This document shows positions 1-8,959 of a stretch of DNA of 64,000 nucleotides, one piece after another. The notes under the pieces were generated by a model. It had not been told where the DNA came from. It saw only the letters and a list, made by a program, of their open reading frames with translations, and searched no databases. The first letter of the stretch is position 1; the number at the start of each line of letters is the position of its first letter. The stretch lies in the NCBI GenBank assembly GCA_038211965.1, contig JBBQVB010000001.1, forward strand, positions 30,325 to 94,324. Reading direction: 5' to 3'. The translations under genes and the position numbers were made by a program. The stretch comes from Glacieibacterium sp038211965. Lineage in GTDB: Bacteria > Pseudomonadota > Alphaproteobacteria > Sphingomonadales > Sphingomonadaceae.

Positions 1-7
1 TGCGCGC

Positions 8-1912
8 ATGCGGGGGGCGTACAACCGCCTGGGAGGCGCGCTGGCGCTGACGGCGGCATTGGGGGTGCTGTTGCTGCTGCTGTGGCCTGCCGGGCCGCTG
101 TGGGCCGCGCTGGCGTGCTGGGCGGGGGGTCTGGCGAGTGGCATCGTCGTGCTGCGCGGGCCAAAGGGCGCGGGTGGACCGCTGCGTCCCGATACCGCGC
201 GCGCCTATCGCAACGCCGTCGTCGCCGCACTGGTGACGATGGTCGCGGTGCCGATGATCGCCGTCCACGCCGACGCGGCGCGCTTCGGGCGGCGCAGCGT
301 CGACACCGATGCGCGCATCGGCCTCGATGCCGGGCTGGCGGCGCGCACGGCGGCAACGGCGGCGATCTCGAACGTCTATTTCTCCGACCTGCGCGCCGCG
401 CGCCGCCGCGTCCTCGCGCCGACCGATCTGACCGGGGTCGCGGCGGGGTGCTGGCGACCGCTGCCCGATGCCGAGCGCGACACCGGACTGGCGCAGCGGC
501 TGTTCAGGGGCCTGTATCACGGTCCCGCGCCCGGCGCATCGACGGTGACCCCGGCGCTCGCGGCGCTGGCGTGTCCCGGCACGTCGCTCGCGCTCGGCAG
601 CCTGGCGACCTTCGCCGAGCCGAAGATCGAATGGGAGTCGGGGTCGCTGGCGCGCGTCGTGTGGATCGTCGTCGTCGTCGGCCTCGGTCTCGGGTTGCTG
701 GGTGCGGCACTGGCCGTGATCCTCGAGCGCCTGTTCGGCCTCGCGACGCCGCTCGAAGCCGTGACCTACCCGCCGCTGGCGCTGTCGGACGATTTCGCCG
801 CGCTCGTGCTACCGCCCAAGGTGATGATCGTCCGTCCGCCGCTGGGCCTCAGGAACCAGCTGTTCGACCACGGCCACCGCATCGACCTGTCCGACGAGAC
901 GCTGACGCCGATCGCCGGGCCGCAGGTGACGCCCGCCTGGGCACCGCCGCGCCACTACATCCTCTACAATCTCGAGCTGACGCTGCGCGAGCCCGAGCGG
1001 CGGCGCGCGGCGCTGCGGTACATCGAGAAGCTCGTCGAGAAGCCGGGGGTGCGCGACGGCACGACGACCCTCGTGCTCGTCGCCGAACTGACCCCGCTCG
1101 AGCGCCTGCTGCAGGCCTATGAGCACGAGAAGATCGCCGCGCAGACCGACGAGGGCCGCGACCTCGAAGCGATCCGCCGCCAGCGCGAGGACATCCGCTG
1201 GTCGAAACTGCTCGAGGATTTCCAGACCTTCATCTTCGGCTCGGTGGACAAGCTGATCCGCGCGCCGCGCACGGGAGAAACCGCGGTCGAGACGGCGGTG
1301 ATCGGCGAGCTGGCGGGGCTTCCCGAACACGTCATCGCGACGCTGCTGCCGGCGGGAACGCCGATTCCGGTGTCGATGTCCCTGCGCACCACCGCCGCTT
1401 ATGACGCGCTGTACCGCGACCATGTGCTCGGCTTCGCGCGCGACCTGCATGCCGCCAGCCCACAGGCGGCGATCGATTTCATCGGGCTGATGCTGATCGA
1501 ACATTATCAGCAGCTGTGGTCGGCCTCGTCGCGCGCCGAGCAACTTGTGCTGCACAACCTGAGCATGCGGCGCATCCCGAGCATCGCGGCGCGCGACGCG
1601 CTGAAGTCGCTGATCCGGCGCGGGCTGGTTGCCTACGATCCCGTGCCGCGCCTGTTCAACGCGAGCTTCGCGGCGTTCGTCCAGCACGCCGAGCGGCCCC
1701 AGACGTTGCAGCGCTGGAAGGCCGATGCGCCCAAGGGTGGCTGGCGTTTCGCGGTCTGGCCGCTGCTCATCATCTTGCCGCTCGGGCTGCTGCTCCTCGG
1801 CGGCGCGATCCTCGACTCCGGGCAGCCGCTGGTTGCGCTGCTGCCGCTGCTCGTTGCCACCGGCCCGGCTTTGTTGCAGGCTCTGGGTGTCTTCCGAAAG
1901 GCTACGACGTGA
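8..1912 (+). CDS. Membrane protein with a degenerate NTPase-like cytoplasmic domain (unknown function)
   Basis: A 634-residue protein. Hydrophobic segments lie near residues 10-50, 68-90 and 215-240, and again at about 585-630, so a domain of roughly 340 residues (about 245-580) sits between membrane anchors. I see no clear Walker A. A hydrophobic beta strand followed by a long charged helix (about 355-400) and a C-terminal block at about 500-560, ending in an RRGLVAYDP stretch and FNASFAAFV, resemble the NTPase core and winged-helix part of STAND-like signalling ATPases. That is a fold impression, not an identification. It is the first gene of a cassette: the next gene starts 10 bases after its stop, with a GAGG ribosome site overlapping the end. 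The ATG at 8 is the first start visible; a start left of the window cannot be excluded. Confidence 0.7.
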   Translation: MRGAYNRLGGALALTAALGVLLLLLWPAGPLWAALACWAGGLASGIVVLRGPKGAGGPLRPDTARAYRNAVVAALVTMVAVPMIAVHADAARFGRRSVDTDARIGLDAGLAARTAATAAISNVYFSDLRAARRRVLAPTDLTGVAAGCWRPLPDAERDTGLAQRLFRGLYHGPAPGASTVTPALAALACPGTSLALGSLATFAEPKIEWESGSLARVVWIVVVVGLGLGLLGAALAVILERLFGLATPLEAVTYPPLALSDDFAALVLPPKVMIVRPPLGLRNQLFDHGHRIDLSDETLTPIAGPQVTPAWAPPRHYILYNLELTLREPERRRAALRYIEKLVEKPGVRDGTTTLVLVAELTPLERLLQAYEHEKIAAQTDEGRDLEAIRRQREDIRWSKLLEDFQTFIFGSVDKLIRAPRTGETAVETAVIGELAGLPEHVIATLLPAGTPIPVSMSLRTTAAYDALYRDHVLGFARDLHAASPQAAIDFIGLMLIEHYQQLWSASSRAEQLVLHNLSMRRIPSIAARDALKSLIRRGLVAYDPVPRLFNASFAAFVQHAERPQTLQRWKADAPKGGWRFAVWPLLIILPLGLLLLGGAILDSGQPLVALLPLLVATGPALLQALGVFRKATT

Positions 1913-1922
1913 GGCAGCGCTC

Positions 1923-4900
1923 ATGATGAGTCTCGACGCCGCGAAGCCCGTCGACGGCCTGCTGGTCAAGCTGCGCCGCGCCGACGCTGCCGGGTTCGCC
2001 GTGGCCAACCGGATGGCGATGGGCGGCAGCGCGACGCCCGAGGTCATCCTGACCGTCCCCGCCGCCGCCGCTGCCGAGCGCGGTTTCGCCGATCACCCGA
2101 ACGACGCCGTGTGGGCGCGGATGGCGAGTGGGGCCAACGCGTGGGACGACGCGCACCGCATCATGCGGCAGGGCTTCGCCGCGGCGAGCGGGGTCATCGC
2201 CGCCGAGCCCGATCTCGGGCAGGTCTGGCGGAACGGCGAGGCAGATGCGCCGGGGCTGGGCGTGGCAGCCGACGACCGCTGCTCGCTCCGGCTCCAAACC
2301 GACGCGGGCGGGCGCGCCATCGGCCCCGGCTCGGCATGGCACCGCGGCGACGCCTTCTCGGGACTGGCGAGCGCGGCGGCGCAGGTCGGCGACGCGGCAC
2401 AGCGCGGGGTGCGGATCGCGCATCTCGATACCGGCTACGACCCCGCGCACAGCGCGCGCCCGGCGCACCTGCTGACCGGGCGCGAGGCGAATTTCGTGAC
2501 GGGCGAGGGCGCCGCCAACTCCGCTGCCGACGTGACGCCGACGGGCGGCATCCCCTTCACCCGCGCGCGCGGCCACGGCACCGGCACCTTGTCGATCCTC
2601 GCCAGCCCGCAGTTCGGCGGCGCGCCGGGGGCGGAGATCGTCGCCGTCCGCATCGCCGACGGCGTCGTGCGCTTCTCGACCTCGACGATGGTGCAAGGCA
2701 TCGAGCACGCGCTGGCGAACGGCGCGCAGGTGCTGTCGATGAGCATGGGCGGGTACGCCGGCGGCGCGCTCGCCGATGCGGTCAACAAGGCCTACGAGGC
2801 CGGACTGACGATGGTCACGGCAGCGGGCAACAACTTTGCCGGGCTGCCGATCCGCTCGGTGGTCTATCCGGCGCGGATGCGGCGCGTCATCGCCGCGACG
2901 GGCACGATGGCCGACGGGCGGCCCTATTTCGATCTCGTCGCGCCGACGATGCAGGGCTGCTGGGGTCCAGACCTCAAGATGGCGACGGCGCTCGCGGGTT
3001 TCTCGCCGAACATCCCCTGGGCGGCGTTCAAGTGCGGCGATGTTGTCCACGAAGACGGGCAGGGCACCAGCGCCGCGACGCCGCAGGTCGCCGCGGCGGC
3101 CGCGCTGTGGATCGCGCTGCACCAGGGCGATCCCGTTTATCAGAGCTATTCGCAGGGTTGGATGCGTGTCGAGGCGGTGCGCCGCGCACTGTTCGCCGCA
3201 GCACGCAAGACGACTGCCAAGCTCGATGCGGCGGGGGTGCTTCATTTTCTCGGCACCGGCGCGCTCGATGCGCTGGCGGCGCTCGCGGTCGGGCCCGCCG
3301 CTGCGTCGGGTCTGCGCGCGGAGCCGCCCGCCAGCGCGGCATGGGCATGGGTCAAGCTGCTGTCGGGCGAAGGCGTCGGCTTCGCGCTTGCCAGCGCGCC
3401 GCGCGCCAATGCGCTCGGTCTCGAACTGATGCAGCTGGCGCAGCGCACGCCCGAGATCGAGGCGGCGCTGCTGGGCGGCGGCGGCGACCCCGACGGCGCG
3501 CTGCCCGAGGCGAACCGCAAGGCATTCTTCGAAGCCGTCCTCGATAGCGGCGCGGCCTCGCAGTTGCTGACCACCGCGCTGACGCGGAGCCTCGGGCTGC
3601 GCGACGCGGCCCCGCCGCCGGCACCGCCGCCGCTGCCCGGCACCGCGCCGTTGCCGGGGCAGGTCCGCATGGCGCGCCGCGACCCCGTCCCCGCGCAGCG
3701 CCGCCTGCGCGTCTTTGCGCTCGACCCGAGCCTCGGGGCGTCGCTCGATACCGTCGCGATCGGCCTCGCCACGGTGAACATTCCCTACGAGACCGGCGAA
3801 GACGGCAAGTCGATCCTGCGCCCCGGCCCAGTCGGCGAATATCTCGAGGTCGTCGATGTCGATCCGGCGTCGGACCGCGCCTACGATCCCGTCGATCTCG
3901 ACCACCCGCACCTGCTGATCTCCGACGGGCTCGAGCCGTCGGAGGGCAACCCGCGCTTCCACCAGCAGATGGTCTACGCCATCGGCATGAAGACCATCGG
4001 CCACTTCGAGGCCGCGCTCGGGCGCAAGGCGCTGTGGGCGCCGCGCCGCTACCGCCGGGGCATCGCGTCGCGCTTCGAATATGTCCAGCGCCTGCGCATC
4101 TACCCGCACGCGCTGCGCGCCCAGAATGCCTATTACAGCCCATCCAAGGTCGCGCTGCTGTTCGGCTATTTCCCCGCCGCGTCGGCGCGCACCGACGCGA
4201 CGGTGCGCGGCTCGATGGTGTTCTCATGCCTCAGCGCCGACATCGTCGCGCACGAGATGACCCACGCGCTGCTGGACGGCGTCCACCGCCACTACCAGGA
4301 GGCGTCGAACCCCGACGTCGGGGCGTTCCACGAAGGTTTCGCCGACATCGTCGCGCTGTTCCAGCATTTCACCTACGGCGACATCGTCAGCGCCGAGATC
4401 GCCCGCGCGCGCGGCGAGATCGGCGCAGCGCGGCTGCTGTCTGGCCTCGCGCGCCAGTTCGGCGAGGGGGCGGGCAAGGCGGGGCCGCTCAGGGACTATA
4501 TCGACCCGGCAACCGGCACGCTCGACTATAGCGCGACCACCGAGGTCCACAGCCGGGGGTCGATCCTCGTCTTCGCGATCTACGAAGCCTTCGTCGCCAT
4601 CGTCGAGCGTCGCACCGGCGACCTCATCCGTCTCGCCACCGGCGGCACCGGCGTGCTGCCGGCGGGCGACCTCCATCCCGGCCTCGTCACGCGGCTGACG
4701 CGCGAGACTTGCAAGGCCGCGTCGCAGGTCCTGCGGATCTGCATCCGCGCCATCGATTATTGCCCGCCCAACGACATCACTTTCGGCGAGTATCTGCGCG
4801 CGCTGCTGACCGCCGATGTCGACCAGGTGCCCGACGACCGGCTCGGCTACCGCACCGCGCTGCTGCAGGCGTTCCGCAAGCACGACCTGCTGCCGCCGCG

Positions 4901-5564
4901 CCTGCGTACCGTTTCGATCGAGTCGCTGGTCTGGCGGCACCCGATCGATCCCCACCCGCCATGGTTTGCCGACGCGGTGCGCGACTTCGCGATCGACTGG
5001 GCGAATAATTCCGACCGCTGGACGTCGTTCAAGCTCGTCGAGCAGCGCCGCTTCGACCTGCAGCTGCGGCTGAAGCAGGTGTTCGCCGACGACCCCGGCG
5101 TCGCCGCGAGCTTCGGGCTGCAGCACGGCCTGCCGCGCTACGGCGAGGACGGCATCGCGATCCCCGGCGAGACCGAAACCTGCTTCAGCGTCCACAGCCT
5201 GCGCCGCGTGCGTCGAGTCCGTCCCGACGGCGAGGTGGCGAACCAGATCGTCGCAGTGATCGCGCAGCGCCGCGCCGAACCCGTCGATCCGGCAGTCCCG
5301 ATCGACAAGGACGACCCCAACAGCTTCTTCTGGTTCCGCGGCGGCGCGACGCTGATCATCGATCCCGCCGTGTCGGGCAGCTACCCGCCGCGTGCCGAAA
5401 TCCGCTATTGCGTCGTCAAGCACATGCTCAGCACCGACCGGCTGGCGCGCCAGCGCGCGATGGCGGGCGGCCCGGCGACCGGCCTGCGCGCGCAATATTT
5501 CGACACCCGCGCGCTCGCCCGCCGCGAGCCCTTCGCGATGCTCCACGCGGAGGACCCGGCATGA
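1923..5564 (+). CDS. Fusion of subtilisin-like (S8) serine protease and HExxH zinc metallopeptidase
   Basis: A 1213-residue protein with two peptidase domains. The N-terminal half carries a complete subtilase set: Asp169 in HLDTG, His218 in GHGTG, oxyanion Asn303 in AAGNN and Ser383 in GTSAATP. A proline-rich linker (about 562-590) leads to a second domain with HEMTH at 777-781 and a downstream Glu804 in FHEGFAD, the gluzincin pattern HExxH-x22-E seen in M4-type peptidases. There is no signal peptide, so it is probably cytoplasmic. The start at 1923 follows GAGG with an 8-base spacer; an ATG at 1926 is equally possible. The stop overlaps the next ATG (ATGA). Both active sites look intact. Substrate and activating signal are unknown. 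A secreted degradative enzyme is less likely without a leader. Confidence 0.9.
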   Translation: MMSLDAAKPVDGLLVKLRRADAAGFAVANRMAMGGSATPEVILTVPAAAAAERGFADHPNDAVWARMASGANAWDDAHRIMRQGFAAASGVIAAEPDLGQVWRNGEADAPGLGVAADDRCSLRLQTDAGGRAIGPGSAWHRGDAFSGLASAAAQVGDAAQRGVRIAHLDTGYDPAHSARPAHLLTGREANFVTGEGAANSAADVTPTGGIPFTRARGHGTGTLSILASPQFGGAPGAEIVAVRIADGVVRFSTSTMVQGIEHALANGAQVLSMSMGGYAGGALADAVNKAYEAGLTMVTAAGNNFAGLPIRSVVYPARMRRVIAATGTMADGRPYFDLVAPTMQGCWGPDLKMATALAGFSPNIPWAAFKCGDVVHEDGQGTSAATPQVAAAAALWIALHQGDPVYQSYSQGWMRVEAVRRALFAAARKTTAKLDAAGVLHFLGTGALDALAALAVGPAAASGLRAEPPASAAWAWVKLLSGEGVGFALASAPRANALGLELMQLAQRTPEIEAALLGGGGDPDGALPEANRKAFFEAVLDSGAASQLLTTALTRSLGLRDAAPPPAPPPLPGTAPLPGQVRMARRDPVPAQRRLRVFALDPSLGASLDTVAIGLATVNIPYETGEDGKSILRPGPVGEYLEVVDVDPASDRAYDPVDLDHPHLLISDGLEPSEGNPRFHQQMVYAIGMKTIGHFEAALGRKALWAPRRYRRGIASRFEYVQRLRIYPHALRAQNAYYSPSKVALLFGYFPAASARTDATVRGSMVFSCLSADIVAHEMTHALLDGVHRHYQEASNPDVGAFHEGFADIVALFQHFTYGDIVSAEIARARGEIGAARLLSGLARQFGEGAGKAGPLRDYIDPATGTLDYSATTEVHSRGSILVFAIYEAFVAIVERRTGDLIRLATGGTGVLPAGDLHPGLVTRLTRETCKAASQVLRICIRAIDYCPPNDITFGEYLRALLTADVDQVPDDRLGYRTALLQAFRKHDLLPPRLRTVSIESLVWRHPIDPHPPWFADAVRDFAIDWANNSDRWTSFKLVEQRRFDLQLRLKQVFADDPGVAASFGLQHGLPRYGEDGIAIPGETETCFSVHSLRRVRRVRPDGEVANQIVAVIAQRRAEPVDPAVPIDKDDPNSFFWFRGGATLIIDPAVSGSYPPRAEIRYCVVKHMLSTDRLARQRAMAGGPATGLRAQYFDTRALARREPFAMLHAEDPA

Positions 5565-6952
5565 CACACGTCAGCGCGCGCCTCTATTGCCACGGCCTCG
5601 GCGACTGTTCGCTGCTCGGGGTCGCAAAACCCGACGGCGGGACCTTCTGGATCCTCATCGATTGCGGCATCCACACCTCGGCGAAGGGCGGACCGGCGAT
5701 GATCGACCGCGTCGTCGCCGATATCGCGACCCATGTCTCGGTCGGGCTGGCCCCCGGTGTCCGCCCGCGCCTCGATGTCGTCGTCGCGACGCACGAGCAT
5801 TGGGACCATATCTCGGGCTTCACCACGGCGGCAGAGGGCTTCGCAAAGTTCGATGTCGGCGCGGTGTGGCTGGCGTGGACCGAGAATCCCATCGACCCGC
5901 AAGCGCAGGCGCTCGACAAGTTCAAGGGGGAGGGGCTGGCGGCGGTCGCGCAGGCTGCCGACCGGCTGCGCGCCGACCCCCGCTCCCAGGCGCTCGCCGA
6001 CGGCCTCGAGGCCCTGCTCGGCTTCAACTTCGGTGTCCGGGGCGAACGCTCGCGCGACGCGCGCAATGCCGTCGTCGCGCTCGCGCCGCTGAATTTCCAC
6101 TATCTCGAACCCGGCAGCGTCGCGCCGCTGCCCCCCGAGCTCGGCGTTACCGCCTATGTGCTGGGACCGCCGCGCGATGCCGCGCTGCTCGGCATCAAGG
6201 ACAGCGTCAGCGACACCTACGGCTTCGGGCTGAGTCTCAACAACAGCTTCGCGCTGGCCGACGGCGACATGGGCGTCGATGACGACCCCGGTGCGCCGTT
6301 CGACGAGACCGAGGGTGTCGCGCTGTCGGCGCTGGGTAACGCACCGGCCAAAGTCGGCAGCGTCGCGGCGTTCGTCCGCGATCACTATAGCGGTCGCACG
6401 CGCCCCGACATGCTGCCGCCGATCAAGGAGGACGACCCCGACAAGCCGACGCGCGACCAGGCATGGCGGCGCATCGACAGCGACTGGCTGGGGGCGTCGG
6501 CCGAACTGGCGCTGCAACTCGACGCGCGGACCAACAACACCAGCCTCGTGCTGGCGTTCGCGCTAGCACCGCCGCCGGTGCCGCCCGCTGGCGGGACCGG
6601 CGACGTGCTGCTGTTCGCCGCCGACGCGCAGGTCGGCAACTGGCGCAGCTGGGCCAAGGTAGTGTTCGCCGACGGCACCACCGGCCCCGACCTCGTCCGC
6701 CGCACGCGCTTCTACAAGGTCGGCCACCACGGCAGCGCCAACGCGACCCTGAAGCCCGGCGGCCTCGAAGCGATGGTCCACCCGGCACTCGAAGCTTTCA
6801 TCCCGACCGACGAGGCGATGGCCAAGCGCGTCGGCTGGGGCGCGATCCCCGAACCCGCGCTGCTCAAGCGGCTCGGCGAGAAGGCGAGCGGTCGGGTGGT
6901 GCGCTCGGATGACGTGGGGGGCGTGCTCTTCGTCGATAGGGAGTTCACCTAA
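5561..6952 (+). CDS. ComEC-like metallo-beta-lactamase-fold hydrolase
   Basis: A 463-residue protein with the MBL-fold metal motif THEHWDH (His78, His80, Asp82, His83) and, near residue 390, a GHHGS motif like that of the ComEC/Rec2 MBL domain. Those domains often act as nucleases or phosphodiesterases, so a nucleic acid or nucleotide substrate is possible but unproven. An insert of about 200 residues separates the two motif regions. There are no membrane segments, unlike ComEC itself. The start overlaps the protease stop (ATGA), so the two are translationally coupled. It is the last gene of the cassette and is followed by a C/G-rich hairpin. Confidence 0.85.
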   Translation: MTHVSARLYCHGLGDCSLLGVAKPDGGTFWILIDCGIHTSAKGGPAMIDRVVADIATHVSVGLAPGVRPRLDVVVATHEHWDHISGFTTAAEGFAKFDVGAVWLAWTENPIDPQAQALDKFKGEGLAAVAQAADRLRADPRSQALADGLEALLGFNFGVRGERSRDARNAVVALAPLNFHYLEPGSVAPLPPELGVTAYVLGPPRDAALLGIKDSVSDTYGFGLSLNNSFALADGDMGVDDDPGAPFDETEGVALSALGNAPAKVGSVAAFVRDHYSGRTRPDMLPPIKEDDPDKPTRDQAWRRIDSDWLGASAELALQLDARTNNTSLVLAFALAPPPVPPAGGTGDVLLFAADAQVGNWRSWAKVVFADGTTGPDLVRRTRFYKVGHHGSANATLKPGGLEAMVHPALEAFIPTDEAMAKRVGWGAIPEPALLKRLGEKASGRVVRSDDVGGVLFVDREFT

Positions 6953-6958
6953 CTCTCT

Positions 6959-6996
6959 TCCCCCTCCCCGCGCAGCGGAGTGGGGGGAGGGGAGGA
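6959..6996. terminator. C/G-rich imperfect hairpin between convergent genes
   Basis: A run rich in CCCCTCCCC is followed by a short loop and a GGGGGGAGGGG arm, filling the 48-base gap between the stops of the MBL gene and cysS. It probably serves as a bidirectional terminator. It resembles the hairpin at 28621. Confidence 0.5.
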
Positions 6997-7000
6997 ATGA

Positions 7001-8320
7001 TCAGGCCCGCCGCCAGCTCGTGCCCTGCGGCCCGTCCTCGAGCACTATCCCCTGCGCCGCGAGGTCGTCGCGTATCCGATCGGATTCGGCAAAATCCTTG
7101 CGCGCGCGGGCGGCGGTGCGGGCGCCGACGAGGTCGTCGATCCCTGCGTCCGGCGCCGCTCGCGTCGGTTCGAGCAACCCCAGCATCGCCAGCGCCGCGC
7201 GCATGCCGCCGATATCGCCGAGACGCGACAGGCGCGCGATAGCGGCGACGACGGCGGGCGTGTTGAGATCGTCCGCCAGCGCGGCGATGACGCGCTCCGG
7301 CACCGCCGCCTCGTCGTCCTCCGAGCGGCGCACGAAGCCCTGCCAGCGGTCGAGCGTCGCCTTGGTCTGTTCGAGGAGCGTTTCCGTCCACTCCAGCGGC
7401 TGGCGGTAATGCGCGCTGAGCAGCGCCAGCCGTAGGACTTCCCCCGACCACCCCGCCGCCAGCAAATCGCCGACCAGCGCAACATTCCCCAGCGACTTCG
7501 ACATCTTCTCGGTCCCCATGCTGAGGAAGCCGTTGTGCATCCAGACCTGCGCGAGCGGTGCGCCGTGGTTGGCGCAGGCCGATTGCGCGAGTTCGTTCTC
7601 GTGGTGGGGGAAGATCAGGTCGAGCCCGCCGCCGTGGATGTCGATGGTTTCCCCCAGCACGGCGCGGATCATCGCCGAGCACTCGATATGCCACCCCGGT
7701 CGTCCGCGCCCCCACGGGGATTCCCACCCCGGCTGGTCGTCGGCACTCGGCTTCCACAGCACGAAATCGGCGGCACCGCGCTTGTACGGCGCAACCTCGA
7801 CGCGCGCGCCAGCGATCATCTCGTCGAGGCGACGGCCCGACAGCCTGCCGTACTCGGGAAAGGCCGCGACATCGAACAGCACATGGCCCTGCGCCGCATA
7901 GGCGACGCCGCGCGCGATCAGCTCGCCGATCATCGCGACCATGCCGTCCGCGCCCTCGACGAACGCGGTGGCGTGGGGTTCGATGTCGGGGGCCTCGACG
8001 CCGAGTGCTGCCATATCGGCGCGGTAGTGGTCGGCGTAGCGCGCGGTGACCTCGCCGATCGGCACGCCCTCGGCCTCGGCCTTGGCGATGATCTTGTCGT
8101 CGATGTCGGTGATGTTGCGCGCGTAGACTACCTGGCGCTCGGGGTAGGTGTGGCGCAGCAGGCGGCGCAGCACATCGAACACCACGGCGGGGCGGGCGTT
8201 GCCGATGTGCGCGCGATTATAGACCGTCGGGCCGCAGACATACATCGTCACGCGGCCGGGCTCGCGCGGCGTGAAGTCCTCCTTGCGGCGGGTCAGCGTG
8301 TTGTAGAGGCGTAGGCTCAC
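7001..8320 (-). CDS. cysS: Cysteinyl-tRNA synthetase
   Basis: Class I aminoacyl-tRNA synthetase that charges tRNA-Cys in the cytoplasm. From a GTG start at 8320 it has 439 residues. It shows the zinc-binding Cys29 in YVCGPTVYN, the HIGN signature at 38-41, a second zinc region with ECSAMI and HHENE, and KMSKS near residue 265. The start is set by a GTGA overlap with the stop of the cvpA-like gene and by homology beginning SLRLYNTL. An open frame continues upstream but inside cvpA, so it was not used. The length is a little short of the 460 typical of the family, in the C-terminal anticodon region. Confidence 0.96.
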   Translation of the reverse strand: MSLRLYNTLTRRKEDFTPREPGRVTMYVCGPTVYNRAHIGNARPAVVFDVLRRLLRHTYPERQVVYARNITDIDDKIIAKAEAEGVPIGEVTARYADHYRADMAALGVEAPDIEPHATAFVEGADGMVAMIGELIARGVAYAAQGHVLFDVAAFPEYGRLSGRRLDEMIAGARVEVAPYKRGAADFVLWKPSADDQPGWESPWGRGRPGWHIECSAMIRAVLGETIDIHGGGLDLIFPHHENELAQSACANHGAPLAQVWMHNGFLSMGTEKMSKSLGNVALVGDLLAAGWSGEVLRLALLSAHYRQPLEWTETLLEQTKATLDRWQGFVRRSEDDEAAVPERVIAALADDLNTPAVVAAIARLSRLGDIGGMRAALAMLGLLEPTRAAPDAGIDDLVGARTAARARKDFAESDRIRDDLAAQGIVLEDGPQGTSWRRA

Positions 8321-8913
8321 GTCGCCGGCTTCTCGCGCGCCGCCTCGAGCAGGCGGTCGAAGGCGCTGCGCTGTCTCGGAGCGTCCGCGTCGGGCTTCGC
8401 GGGAACACCCTTGGGGTGCCGCCGCGTCTCGACGAAATCGACCATCGCCTTGCTCGTCGCCTCGACGAGCGGCGCGGTGCGCGCGGCGCGCAGCCATTCG
8501 GGACGCGGATTGGCGGGGTCGAGGACGTCGAACACCATGCTAGCGAGGAGAAACAGTACCGCCGCGCCGAGCAGCCCCTTGAACGCCCCGAAGCCGAAGC
8601 CGAGCAGGCGGTCGAGCGGCCCGACGATCGAGTTGCGCGTCCGCGCGCCGAGCGCCCCCGCGACGCCCTTGAACACCACGAAGGTCACCGCGAAGATCAG
8701 CACGAAGGCGAGGATCGACCCGCCGCTCTCGGTACCCGTCAGCCTGGTCGCGAGCAGCTTACCCGCCGGGTAGAAGAAGCGCACCGCAAAGATCGCCGCG
8801 ACCCACGCGAGCAGCGACAGCACCTCGGTGACGAAGCCTCGCGCCAGGCCGGCCAGCGAGCCGAAGCCGATCAGCAGCAGGACGACGATGTCGATGGCGG
8901 TGAGGGCGGTCAT
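8317..8913 (-). CDS. cvpA: CvpA family membrane protein
   Basis: A 198-residue protein with four hydrophobic segments in the first 130 residues and a charged cytoplasmic tail. It matches the CvpA family (colicin V production), small inner-membrane proteins of poorly defined role. The ATG at 8913 begins MTALTAIDIVVLLL, the usual N-terminus. The stop overlaps the cysS GTG. It lies 46 bases after radA in the same direction, and radA-cvpA adjacency is common in alphaproteobacteria. Confidence 0.9.
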   Translation of the reverse strand: MTALTAIDIVVLLLIGFGSLAGLARGFVTEVLSLLAWVAAIFAVRFFYPAGKLLATRLTGTESGGSILAFVLIFAVTFVVFKGVAGALGARTRNSIVGPLDRLLGFGFGAFKGLLGAAVLFLLASMVFDVLDPANPRPEWLRAARTAPLVEATSKAMVDFVETRRHPKGVPAKPDADAPRQRSAFDRLLEAAREKPAT

Positions 8914-8959
8914 TGCGGCGGGTGTAGGGGAGGCGGCGGGGGCGGGGCAAGGGCGGGGG

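Noticed and set aside
1902..4109. Long open frame on the minus strand opposite the protease fusion
   Set aside because: It is a GC-driven shadow: Arg/Ala-rich, with no recognisable motif, while the plus strand carries both complete peptidase signatures.
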